A stretch of DNA of 64,000 nt, taken from contig NZ_CP089746.1 in NCBI RefSeq assembly GCF_029541745.1, positions 248,001 through 312,000 on the forward strand, in the 5' to 3' direction. The position numbers and the translations under genes were made by a program. Source of the stretch: Streptomyces sp. LX-29 (GTDB taxonomy: Bacteria > Actinomycetota > Actinomycetes > Streptomycetales > Streptomycetaceae). Positions 8,201-15,739 of this stretch are shown here, piece after piece. Below the pieces are notes generated by a model, which had not been told where the DNA came from, did no database searches, and was given only the letters and a program-made list of their open reading frames with translations. Within the stretch, counting starts at the first letter, position 1; each line of letters starts with the position of its first letter.

Positions 8201-9835
8201 TCACACCTCGGGGACCCCCGTCTCCTTCAGCTCGCCGTCGACCAGCCGCAGCCACCGGTTCACGCCGATCCCCTGGAGGAACCGCTCGTCGTGGCTGACC
8301 ACCACGAAGGCCCCCTGGTAGGAGTTGAGGGCGCTCTCCAACTGGGCCGCGCTGACCAGGTCGAGGTTGTTCGTCGGCTCGTCCAGGAGCAGCAGGTGCG
8401 GGGCCGGCTCCGCGCACAGCACGCAGGCCAGGGTGGCGCGCAGCCGCTCGCCGCCGGAGAGCACCCCGACGGGCAGATGGGCGCGGGCGCCCCGGAAGAG
8501 GAAGCGGGCGAGCAGGTTCATCCGCTCGGCCTCCGGCCGCCCCGGGGCGCGCTCGGCGAGGTTCTCGGCGACCGTACGGTCCAGGTCCAGCAGGTCGAGG
8601 CGCTGCGAGAGGTAGGCGATGCGTCCGTCGGCCCGCTTGATCCCGCCGCTCACGGGGGCCAGGTCGCCGTTGAGCAGACGCAGCAGTGTGCTCTTCCCGG
8701 CACCGTTGGAGCCGGTCAGCGCGATGCGTTCGGGGCCCCGGATGGCCAGGTCGACACCGTGACCGGCGAACACGTCGCGGTCGCCGAGCCGGACGCGGAG
8801 CCGTTCGCCGAGGAACAGGTTGCGTCCGGCGGGCACGTGGGTGTCCGGCAGGTCCAGCGTGATGCGCTGCTCCTCGCGCAGTGCGCGCCCGGCCTCGTCC
8901 AGCCGGGCCTTCGCCTCGCTGACCCGGCCGGCGTGCACCTGCCCCGCCCGTCCCGCGGCCTGCTGCGCGCCCCGCTTCATGTTGCCGGCGAAGATGCGCG
9001 GCAGACCGGCGTTCTTCAGGTTGCGGGCGGCGTTGCTCTGCCGGCGTTCGGCGCGCTCGCGGGCCTGCTGCATCTCCCGCTTCTCTCGCTTCAGCTCCTG
9101 TTCGGCGCTGCGGACGTTCTTCTCGGCGACCTCCTGCTCGGCCCGCACGGCCTCCTCGTACTCGGTGAAGTTGCCGCCGTGGAAGCGGAGTTCGCCGCGG
9201 TCGAGTTCGGCGATGCGTTCCATGCGGTCGAGCAGGGCGCGATCGTGGCTGACCAGGAGCAGACAGCCGGTGAAGTCCTCCAGCGCGTCGTAGAGCCTGT
9301 GCCGGGCGTCGAGGTCGAGGTTGTTGGTGGGCTCGTCGAGCAGCAGCACATGGGGCCGCCTCAGCAACTGGGCGGCCAGGCCGAGGGAGATGACCTGGCC
9401 GCCGCTGAGCGTGGCCAGACCGCGGTCCAGGGCGAGGTCGGCCAGGCCAAGGCGGTCCAGCTGGGCACGGGTGCGTTCCTCGATGTCCCAGTCGTCGCCG
9501 ATGGTCGCGAAGTGCCGCTCGTCGACGTCCCCGGACTCCACGGCGTCGATGGCCTGGATGATCGCGGCGACGCCCAGCACCTCGGCGACGGTGAGATCGC
9601 CGGCTAGGGGGAGGCTCTGCGGGAGGTAGCCGAGGGTGCCGGCCACCGAGATCGACCCCGTACCCGGCCGCAGTTCCCCGGCGATGAGCTTGAGCAGCGC
9701 GCTCTTGCCGGTGCCGTTGGGCGCGACGAGGCCGGTGCGGCCGGGGCCGAGGGTGAAGGACAGGTCCTGGAAGACGGGGGTGTCGTCGGGCCAGGTGAAG
9801 GACAGGTTCGAGCAGACGACGGAAGCGTCGGACAT
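8201..9835 (-). CDS. ABC-F ATPase, antibiotic-resistance (ribosome protection) type
   Basis: The 544-residue protein has two ATP-binding cassettes and no membrane domain. Cassette 1 has Walker A APNGTGKS, LSGGQ and VLLLDEPTNNLD; cassette 2 has GSNGAGKS, LSGGERLR and LLLLDEPTNNLD. Between them lies a long charged helical linker (QELKREKREMQQARERAERR), the element that reaches the ribosome exit/peptidyl-transferase region in resistance-type ABC-F proteins. Members release macrolide, lincosamide, streptogramin or pleuromutilin drugs. The frame could be extended upstream, but the ATG at 9835 has GAGGT nine bases before it and the extension is atypical. A leader ORF and hairpins lie upstream. It converges on the biosynthetic block and need not be its self-resistance gene. 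Confidence 0.9.
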   Translation of the reverse strand: MSDASVVCSNLSFTWPDDTPVFQDLSFTLGPGRTGLVAPNGTGKSALLKLIAGELRPGTGSISVAGTLGYLPQSLPLAGDLTVAEVLGVAAIIQAIDAVESGDVDERHFATIGDDWDIEERTRAQLDRLGLADLALDRGLATLSGGQVISLGLAAQLLRRPHVLLLDEPTNNLDLDARHRLYDALEDFTGCLLLVSHDRALLDRMERIAELDRGELRFHGGNFTEYEEAVRAEQEVAEKNVRSAEQELKREKREMQQARERAERRQSNAARNLKNAGLPRIFAGNMKRGAQQAAGRAGQVHAGRVSEAKARLDEAGRALREEQRITLDLPDTHVPAGRNLFLGERLRVRLGDRDVFAGHGVDLAIRGPERIALTGSNGAGKSTLLRLLNGDLAPVSGGIKRADGRIAYLSQRLDLLDLDRTVAENLAERAPGRPEAERMNLLARFLFRGARAHLPVGVLSGGERLRATLACVLCAEPAPHLLLLDEPTNNLDLVSAAQLESALNSYQGAFVVVSHDERFLQGIGVNRWLRLVDGELKETGVPEV

Positions 9836-9914
9836 GGCGGTGACCTCGCGGGGAGGGGGCAGGGACGGCACGTGCGCCCCGGCGGCGGACAAGGGGAAGG
9901 ACGGCACGACGGCG

Positions 9915-9977
9915 AGGCCACGTCGACGGTGCTTCCGCGCACCGGCCGGTGGCCTGTCGGGTCCGGGTATCACCCGG
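9915..9977 (-). promoter_or_regulatory. Putative attenuator hairpins in the ABC-F leader
   Basis: Two inverted repeats lie between the leader ORF and the ABC-F start. The first is CCGGGT (9963-9968) with ACCCGG (9972-9977), spanning the leader stop. The second is AGGCCAC (9915-9921) with GTGGCCT (9949-9955), whose loop holds the palindrome ACCGGCCGGT (9941-9950), so alternative folds are possible. Competing structures of this kind fit ribosome-mediated attenuation. Function is inferred. Confidence 0.5.
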
Positions 9978-9999
9978 AGATGTCGTCGTCCACCACCAT
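9970..9999 (-). CDS. Nine-codon leader ORF upstream of the ABC-F gene
   Basis: On the minus strand GAGGAG is followed seven bases later by ATG and the peptide MVVDDDISG, then TGA. The Shine-Dalgarno match is strong and the ORF sits 134 bases before the ABC-F start. A CCGGGT-ATC-ACCCGG hairpin covers its last codons and stop. Ribosome-mediated attenuation through short leader ORFs is known for several ABC-F and erm resistance genes, so this is a plausible drug-sensing leader. The stop codon lies in the hairpin loop, where a stalled ribosome would block folding. It is too short to judge by coding bias; the call rests on position, ribosome site and hairpin. Confidence 0.6.
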   Translation of the reverse strand: MVVDDDISG

Positions 10000-10035
10000 G
10001 TCTGGGCTCCTCAACAAACGATCATCGTCCGCACC

Positions 10036-10041
10036 AGTCTA
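10036..10041 (-). promoter_or_regulatory. Possible -10 element (TAGACT) for the ABC-F leader transcript
   Basis: Read on the minus strand, TAGACT fits the TANNNT consensus of the main vegetative sigma factor and lies about 20 bases upstream of the leader ORF ribosome site. No convincing -35 hexamer was found, so this is a weak call. Confidence 0.3.
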
Positions 10042-10241
10042 ACGGCAGGGGCGTCGGGCGGGCACACGCGGCCACGACGCCGACGCGGAAGCGGTCGCGA
10101 CAGGCCACCCGCCGCCGATGGCCGTCCCGATGGTAGGTCAATCGGGTCGTAGGCGATGTGCGTCCAACAGACTGTCATAGCGAGGCAGTCGCGCAGAGCT
10201 GACCACTCCCCCCATAGCCCGTACGTAAAGTGACGCTCGGT

Positions 10242-10256
10242 CACACACGGTGTGTG
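10242..10256. promoter_or_regulatory. Perfect palindrome CACACAC-G-GTGTGTG before the propeller gene
   Basis: A 7+1+7 perfect inverted repeat lies 70 bases upstream of the GTG start of the YVTN propeller gene. The position and symmetry suit an operator, but no local regulator gene is linked to it. Confidence 0.35.
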
Positions 10257-10326
10257 GCTGCGGTGTGCTGCCGGTGCCCACGGCATGTCCGGCCATGGCC
10301 GCCCTTCCTGCTGAAACGAGGCATTC

Positions 10327-11832
10327 GTGAGCACAGACGAGGGCAAGCAGACCGGGCCGCGGAGTGGTCCGGTACCCGACAGGGCCTGGCCGCGGCCGGG
10401 GGCCTGGCTGCGGCTGGTGATGGCGGTCCTGGCCATGCTGGCGGCGCTGCCCCTGCCGACCGCCACCGCGTCCCCGACACGGGCGGCCGCCCCCGCGCCG
10501 AACGCCTACGTCGTCAACGCCGACTCGAACAACGTGTCGGTGGTCGACACGGCCACGAACACCGTCACCACCACCATCCCCGTCGGCACCACTCCCCTCA
10601 GCGTGGCCGTCACCCCCGACAACACCCGCGCCTATGTCACCAACGGCAACTCGAACAACGTGTCGGTGATCGACACGACCACGAACACCGTCATCGCCAC
10701 CATCCCCGTCGGCGCCAACCCGGCCGATGTGGCCATCACTCCGAACGGTGCCCGCGCCTACGTCACCAACCAGGCCTCGAACAACGTGTCGGTGATCGAC
10801 ACGGCCACCAACACCGTCATCGCCACCATCCCCGTCGGCACCAACCCGTTCGGCGTGGCCATCACCCCGGACGGCACCCGCGCCTACGTCGCCAACCGCA
10901 ACTCGACCACGGTGTCGGTGATCGACACAGCCACGAACACGGTCACGACCACCGTCGCCGTCGGCAGCGGCACGGTCGGCGTGGCCATCACCCCGGACGG
11001 CACCCGCGCCTACGTCACCAGCGAGGGCCCGGACACGGTGGCGGTGATCGACACGGCCACCAACACCGTCATCGCCACCATCCCCGTCGGCAGCAACCCG
11101 TTCGGCGTGGCCATCACCCCGGACGGCACCCGCGCCTACGTCACCAACAGCGGCTCGAACACGGTCTCGGTGATCGACACAGCCACGAACACGGTCACCA
11201 CCACCATCCCCGTCGGTGCCCTCCCGGTCAGTGTGGCCATCACCCCCGACGGCACCCGCGCCTATGTCGCCAACGGCGGCTCGACCACGGTCTCGGTGAT
11301 CGACACAGCCACGAACACGGTCACCACCACCATCCCCGTCGGCAGCGCCCCGTTCGACGTGGCCTTCGCCACGCCGCCGCCCCCTCCCTCCCTGACCCTC
11401 ACCAAGATCCACAGCGGCGGCTTCAACCGCGGGCGGTCGGGCACCTACACGCTCACGGTCGGCAACAACGGCAGCGGTCCGACCGATGGCACCACCGTCA
11501 CCGTCCAGGACACCCTGCCCAAGGGCCTCACTCCCACCGCGATCAGCGGCACCGGATGGGACTGCAGCCTGGCCACGCTGACCTGTACCCGCGACGACGC
11601 CCTCGCTCCCGGGGACAGCTACCCGCCGATCACGCTCACGGTCAAGGTGTCCTGTAAGGCCGCCCAGCAGGTCACGAACACGGCCACGGTCACCGGAGGC
11701 GGCAGCGCCCCCGACACCACCACGCACACCACCACGATCAGGCACGACAGGCGCTGCGAGAGGCCGCACCACGACGACGACCACCACGACCACCACGACA
11801 AGGACGACAAGCACGACCACGTCAGGAAGTAG
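10327..11832 (+). CDS. Secreted seven-bladed YVTN beta-propeller protein with DUF11-type domain and His/Asp-rich tail
   Basis: The 501-residue protein starts with a basic region and a hydrophobic segment (about residues 30-45) that reads as a signal peptide. From residue 59 there are seven near-identical 42-residue units of the form AYVTN-VSVIDTATNTV-TIPVG-GVAITPDGTR, the YVTN propeller repeat; seven units would close one propeller. A Pro-rich linker follows, then a DUF11-like domain (TYTLTVGNNGSG, VTVQDTLPKGL). The end is a stretch dominated by His and Asp (HHDDDHHDHHDKDDKHDH), which could bind metal. No LPXTG anchor is present. The GTG start has CGAGG nearby. A role outside the cell in adhesion or binding is likely but unproven. 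The DNA repeats (126 bp) are prone to recombination. Confidence 0.88.
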   Translation: MSTDEGKQTGPRSGPVPDRAWPRPGAWLRLVMAVLAMLAALPLPTATASPTRAAAPAPNAYVVNADSNNVSVVDTATNTVTTTIPVGTTPLSVAVTPDNTRAYVTNGNSNNVSVIDTTTNTVIATIPVGANPADVAITPNGARAYVTNQASNNVSVIDTATNTVIATIPVGTNPFGVAITPDGTRAYVANRNSTTVSVIDTATNTVTTTVAVGSGTVGVAITPDGTRAYVTSEGPDTVAVIDTATNTVIATIPVGSNPFGVAITPDGTRAYVTNSGSNTVSVIDTATNTVTTTIPVGALPVSVAITPDGTRAYVANGGSTTVSVIDTATNTVTTTIPVGSAPFDVAFATPPPPPSLTLTKIHSGGFNRGRSGTYTLTVGNNGSGPTDGTTVTVQDTLPKGLTPTAISGTGWDCSLATLTCTRDDALAPGDSYPPITLTVKVSCKAAQQVTNTATVTGGGSAPDTTTHTTTIRHDRRCERPHHDDDHHDHHDKDDKHDHVRK

Positions 11833-11873
11833 CACCCCGGAGGGGTCGGCCTGGTGCATGCACAGGGGCGGCC

Positions 11874-11901
11874 GCCGTTCCCGGCGCGGGTCGGGAACGG
11901 C
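11874..11901 (+). terminator. Hairpin after the propeller gene
   Basis: GCCGTTCCC (11874-11882) pairs with GGGAACGGC (11893-11901), 42 bases past the stop codon. A short direct repeat of CGGCGCGGGTCGGGAA overlaps it. No T-tract, as usual in actinomycetes. Confidence 0.55.
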
Positions 11902-12046
11902 GCGGGTCGGGAACGGCGCGATAGCGGTACCCGGTGCTTCGGAAGCCGTCGGAGGGTCGCATTCCGCCCTTGATAACCTGGCGCGTGCCTGTCAAAGAAG
12001 GCGCTCAACTCGCTCAACCCAGGTATGCAATCGGGGGATTTGACGT

Positions 12047-12628
12047 ATGAAGCCCAGTCGTGTCCGTGCTGTCGCCATGGCCGCAATCGCCGTGATCGCC
12101 CTCTCGGGAGTGACCGGCTGCGATGGCGGCAAGAAGCGCCGTTCCGGCGGATCGGGCGACGACTTCGCCGCATCCGGCGGGCTGGGGAACCCCGACGGGG
12201 TGTCCGGTGGCGGGGGCCAGACGGCCGGGGCCACGACCGGCGGCACCACGACGGACGGGACCACCACCGGCGGCACCACCACCGGCGGGGTCGCCACGAC
12301 GCCGCCGACGGGTCCGCTGAGCACGACGCCGGCCAAGGACGACATCGCCATCACCGCCTGCGACTTCGACTTCGCGGGCGACCGGTCGTCCGCGACCATC
12401 ACCATCACCAACGGCAACTCGCGGGGCCAGGCGAGCTACGACGGCACGGTCGAGATCGTCGACGGGAACGGCCAGTCCCTGGACGGCCTGCTCTTCGACG
12501 TGAGCGGTGTGCCCGCCGGTCAGTCCCGGACCAAGTCCCTGTCGGCCGAGATCAGCATCCGGCCGTCCTCCGCGCCCGCCACCTTCCGGTGCCAGCTGGG
12601 CCAGGTCTGGAAGGCGATCGCCCTCTGA
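12047..12628 (+). CDS. Putative lipoprotein of unknown function with Gly/Thr-rich linker
   Basis: The 193-residue protein has a lipoprotein signal: basic start MKPSRVR, a hydrophobic core, and the lipobox LSGVTGC with Cys25. A Gly/Ser/Thr-rich low-complexity spacer follows (about residues 40-95, with repeated GGTTT units). The C-terminal domain of about 100 residues (ITACDFDFAGDRSSATITITNGNS onward) looks like a small beta-sandwich with two cysteines (in ITACDF and RCQLG). Proteins with this layout are common in Streptomyces and have no assigned function. The ATG at 12047 follows the frame start with no strong ribosome site. A strong hairpin lies just past its stop. Confidence 0.8.
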   Translation: MKPSRVRAVAMAAIAVIALSGVTGCDGGKKRRSGGSGDDFAASGGLGNPDGVSGGGGQTAGATTGGTTTDGTTTGGTTTGGVATTPPTGPLSTTPAKDDIAITACDFDFAGDRSSATITITNGNSRGQASYDGTVEIVDGNGQSLDGLLFDVSGVPAGQSRTKSLSAEISIRPSSAPATFRCQLGQVWKAIAL

Positions 12629-12644
12629 GGGACGTGCGCCCGCC

Positions 12645-12700
12645 GACCGATCGCGCCGTCCGCGGCCGGGGCCCCGGCCCCCGGGACGGCGCGATCGGTC
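12645..12700. terminator. Bidirectional terminator, 17-bp perfect stem
   Basis: GACCGATCGCGCCGTCC (12645-12661) is perfectly complementary to 12684-12700. It lies between two converging genes and touches the stop codon of the minus-strand one, so it can serve both. Confidence 0.8.
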
Positions 12701-13742
12701 AGCCGCGTGTGTCGAGCGGGACGTGCAGCGAGAGGTGCGCGGACAGGGCGCGGAGGAAGTCCGGGGCGTCGAAGACCGCCCCGGCGGAGACGACGCCGGT
12801 GGTCCTGGTGCGGCCGGTGAGGACGCGGTCGACGGCCTCCACCGCGAGCGGCGCGCTGACGGCGTAGATGTCCTGTCCGGCGGCGACAAGGCGGCGTTCG
12901 GCGCCGCCGGAGCTGACGCGGACGTCGACGACGAAGGTCTGCGCGGAGCGGCCGAGTTCGTCGACGGCGGTCGGTGCCGAGGCGTCGGGAGCGAACAGGT
13001 CCCCGGCCGCCTTCGCGGTCATGTAGGTGCGCACCTCCGGGACGGCCAGGTGGCTGGGAACGGTGACGACGTCGGCCATGGTGAACTCTCCGATGACGCT
13101 CTGGGGGCCGAGCGGAGCGGGGAAGGGCCACTCCAGGGTCGGCAGGGCGTCGTCGTGGTACGCCAGCCGTCCGCCGGTGTAGCGGACACGGCGGCCGCCC
13201 CGTCGCCGCCCCGAGACCGCGCCCGCGGCGAGCGTTCCGGCGGTGGGGTGCCAACTGCTCAGGCCGTAGGCGATGTGCGCCTCGTCCGCGGCGGTCCAGT
13301 CGCCCATCGCGGTGGTGACCAGCAGGTCGCCGAGGCCGCCGAAGAAGGCCATCGCCGGGACCACCACGGCGCCCGCGGCGCGGGCGCGCTCCGCGAAGTG
13401 GGCGAACGTGTCGAGGTTCGCCTCGATCTCGGCCGCCACGTCGACATACGGGATGCCGGCGCGCAGTGCCGCCTCGACCAGCGGGGCGGCGGTCGTGGCG
13501 AACGGCCCGGCGCAGTTGATGACGGCGGCCGCGCCGTTCAGCGCGCGGTCGAGCGAGGCCGGATCGTCGACCGACGCCTGCCGCACCTCAAGCCCGGGTT
13601 GGTCCTGCGCCAGCGCCAGCAGCTTGTCCTGGTCACGACCGAGGAGCAGCGGGACGTACCCGCGCTCGCGCAACTCCGCGACCACGAACCGCCCGGTGTG
13701 CCCGTAGGCGCCGAACACCGCCACGTTCCGACCCGATCCCAT
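12699..13742 (-). CDS. Saccharopine-dehydrogenase-like NAD(P)-binding protein
   Basis: The 347-residue protein begins with a Rossmann NAD(P) site (VAVFGAYGHTGRFV, residues 7-20). VINCAGPFATTAAPLVEAAL and YVDVAAE follow, motifs of the saccharopine dehydrogenase-like / trans-acting enoyl reductase family. The rest has no diagnostic catalytic residue that I can name. The ATG at 13742 was preferred to one at 13847 because the extra 35 residues look non-homologous and would run through the divergent promoter. It is divergent from a GlxA-type regulator with 103 bases between starts, so that regulator may control it. Substrate unknown. Confidence 0.82.
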   Translation of the reverse strand: MGSGRNVAVFGAYGHTGRFVVAELRERGYVPLLLGRDQDKLLALAQDQPGLEVRQASVDDPASLDRALNGAAAVINCAGPFATTAAPLVEAALRAGIPYVDVAAEIEANLDTFAHFAERARAAGAVVVPAMAFFGGLGDLLVTTAMGDWTAADEAHIAYGLSSWHPTAGTLAAGAVSGRRRGGRRVRYTGGRLAYHDDALPTLEWPFPAPLGPQSVIGEFTMADVVTVPSHLAVPEVRTYMTAKAAGDLFAPDASAPTAVDELGRSAQTFVVDVRVSSGGAERRLVAAGQDIYAVSAPLAVEAVDRVLTGRTRTTGVVSAGAVFDAPDFLRALSAHLSLHVPLDTRG

Positions 13743-13845
13743 GTCTGCTCCCGTTGTGCTCGAAGTGCTCTGCTGCGGAGATCCTGTCCCCGGCGGCCCC
13801 TCGGTGCCCAGTGTCTGGAACGACAGGACCCGTACAATTCCCGAC

Positions 13846-14793
13846 ATGAGCTCTGTCCCGCGCTCCGTCGCGGTCGCCGCTACCGACGGGATGCTGCACT
13901 TCGAGCTGGCTCTGGCCTACGAGGTCTTCGGCTCCGCCCCGGCCGCCCTGCCAGGCCCCTGGTACGACGTCAGGGTGTGCGGCACGCACGCCGTCCGGGT
14001 CGGCCGGTTCCTGCTGGAGCCGGACTGCGGGCTCGACCGACTGGCGCAGGCCGACACCGTGATCGTCCCCGCCCTGGCCGACGTCGACCGGGACCCGCCG
14101 GCCGACCTCGTCGCGGCGGTGCGCGCGGCCCACGAGTCGGGCGCGCGGGTGGTCTCCCTGTGCACGGGCGTGTTCGTGCTCGCCGCCGCCGGTCTGCTGG
14201 ACGGGCTGCGCGCGACCACGCACTGGGCCCACACCGAGGAGCTGGCCGCGCGCTATCCCCGGGTGAACGTCGATCCGGACGTGCTCTACGTCGACAACGG
14301 CAGCGTGCTCACCTCCGCGGGCAAGGCCGCGGCGATGGACCTGTGCCTGCATCTGGTCCGCCGCGACCACGGCTCGGCGGTCGCCAACGTGGTCGCCCGC
14401 CGTCTGGTGGTGCCGCCCCACCGGGCCGGTGGCCAGGCCCAGTTCGTCACCACACCGGTGCCCGCCCAGGACGACCACCCCCTGGCCGAGCTGTTCCCCT
14501 GGGTGATGCGGCGGCTGGACCAACCGCTCACCGTGGAGGACCTGGCCCGCCAGGCGAACATCAGCTCGCGCCACCTGACCCGCCACTTCCGCTCGGTCAC
14601 CGGCACCACCCCGCTGCAATGGCTGCTGACGCAGCGGATCCGCCGTGCGCAGGAGCTGCTGGAGAACACGGACGACAGCGTCGACACCATCGCCTCGGCC
14701 GCGGGCATGGGCACGGCGACGACCCTGCGCCGCCACTTCCAGCGCACCCTCGGCGTACCGCCGGACGCCTACCGCCGCACGTTCCGGGCGTGA
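13846..14793 (+). CDS. GlxA-family AraC-type transcriptional regulator
   Basis: The 315-residue protein joins an N-terminal DJ-1/PfpI amidotransferase-like domain (about residues 8-180, with VVSLCTGVFVLAAAGLLDG at the nucleophile elbow) to a C-terminal AraC-type double helix-turn-helix (about 215-315, with LARQANISSRHLTRHF and ASAAGMGTATTLRRHF). This is the GlxA architecture, usually activators that sense a small molecule through the amidotransferase-like domain. It is divergent from the saccharopine-dehydrogenase-like gene, its probable target. The ATG at 13846 is taken because the frame before it is weak. The inducer is unknown. Confidence 0.9.
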   Translation: MSSVPRSVAVAATDGMLHFELALAYEVFGSAPAALPGPWYDVRVCGTHAVRVGRFLLEPDCGLDRLAQADTVIVPALADVDRDPPADLVAAVRAAHESGARVVSLCTGVFVLAAAGLLDGLRATTHWAHTEELAARYPRVNVDPDVLYVDNGSVLTSAGKAAAMDLCLHLVRRDHGSAVANVVARRLVVPPHRAGGQAQFVTTPVPAQDDHPLAELFPWVMRRLDQPLTVEDLARQANISSRHLTRHFRSVTGTTPLQWLLTQRIRRAQELLENTDDSVDTIASAAGMGTATTLRRHFQRTLGVPPDAYRRTFRA

Positions 14794-14815
14794 GACCGCG
14801 GGTCCCCGCCCCGAC

Positions 14816-14844
14816 GGCTCCCGGCCGTCTCAGCGGCCGGAGCC
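14816..14844 (+). terminator. Hairpin after the GlxA-type gene
   Basis: GGCTCCCGGCCG (14816-14827) pairs with CGGCCGGAGCC (14834-14844) with one bulged base, 22 bases past the stop codon. Confidence 0.55.
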
Positions 14845-14995
14845 CCCGCGTCAGCCTTACGGACCCTTCCAGAGGGCGCCGGCGCCTCACCGACCGTAGT
14901 GTGAGGCTCGGAACGGAAGCCGGCTCGGGAGACTCGGGAGTACGGAGCCGCCCGCGGCCGTGCTGTCTGCCCACGTCGGTAGGGGCGGAGGCGCG

Positions 14996-15691
14996 ATGCT
15001 GCTGCGACCCTGGGGTGTGTACAGCCCCCAGGAGGACTCCTACCTGCTACGAGACGCCCTTGAGCAGGTGTCCGTGCCGCCCGGGGCTCGGGTGCTGGAC
15101 GTGTGCACCGGCACCGGGCTGATCGCCGTGACGGCCGCGCGGCTCGGCGCGGGCGACGTACGGGCCGTCGACATCTCCTACCGCGCCGTGCTGACAGCGC
15201 GCTGCAACGCCTGGCTCAACCGCGCGGCCGTCCGTGTCCGGCGCGCCGACTTCCGTGACCACGCCCCCGGAGAGCGGTTCGACCTGATCACGGCCAACCC
15301 GCCCTACGTCCCCTGCCCCGAGCGGAACGTCCGGCGCCCTCGCGGGGGAGGTTCCCGCGACGCCGGACCGGACGGACGCCGGTACCTCGACCGGCTGTGC
15401 GCCATGGCTCCGCTGCTGCTCAACGAGACCGGCGTGCTCCTCGTGGTGCACTCCTCCGTGGCCGAGCCGCTCCGCACGCTGCGCACCCTGACCGCCGGTG
15501 GCCTGACCGCGTCCGTCGTCGCGCGGCGCGCCCAGCCCTTCGGCCCGCTGCTCAGCGCCCGCGCCGCGTGGATGGAGGACTCCGGGCTCATCGACCCCGG
15601 CCAACGCCACGAGGAGCTGGTCGTCATCCGCGGTGCCCGCGCCGTGCAGCGTGTCGACGCACCCGACGCCCCTGGGTCCGCCACGGGCTGA
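14996..15691 (+). CDS. HemK/MTQ2-like SAM-dependent methyltransferase
   Basis: The 231-residue protein has the class I SAM fold: DVCTGTGLIAVTAARLGA is motif I and NPPYVP (in ITANPPYVPCPE) is the catalytic (N/D)PPY motif of N5-glutamine and other amino-group methyltransferases. The opening GVYSPQEDSYLLRDAL is typical of the HemK2/MTQ2 branch. The usual bacterial PrmC N-terminal helical domain is absent, so this is not the housekeeping release-factor enzyme. GGAG lies five bases before the ATG at 14996. It stands alone on its strand, converging with the ATP-grasp gene 48 bases downstream. The substrate is unknown. Confidence 0.85.
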   Translation: MLLRPWGVYSPQEDSYLLRDALEQVSVPPGARVLDVCTGTGLIAVTAARLGAGDVRAVDISYRAVLTARCNAWLNRAAVRVRRADFRDHAPGERFDLITANPPYVPCPERNVRRPRGGGSRDAGPDGRRYLDRLCAMAPLLLNETGVLLVVHSSVAEPLRTLRTLTAGGLTASVVARRAQPFGPLLSARAAWMEDSGLIDPGQRHEELVVIRGARAVQRVDAPDAPGSATG

Positions 15692-15739
15692 CGTCACTCC
15701 CCTGGCCTCTCTCGCCCCGGAAGGCCATGACCGCGCGGC

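Noticed and set aside
10138..11859. 573-codon open frame antisense to the YVTN propeller gene
   Set aside because: Its protein is a shadow: Gly/Arg/Asp-rich repeats mirror the sense repeats, and the sense frame has recognisable blades and a signal peptide.
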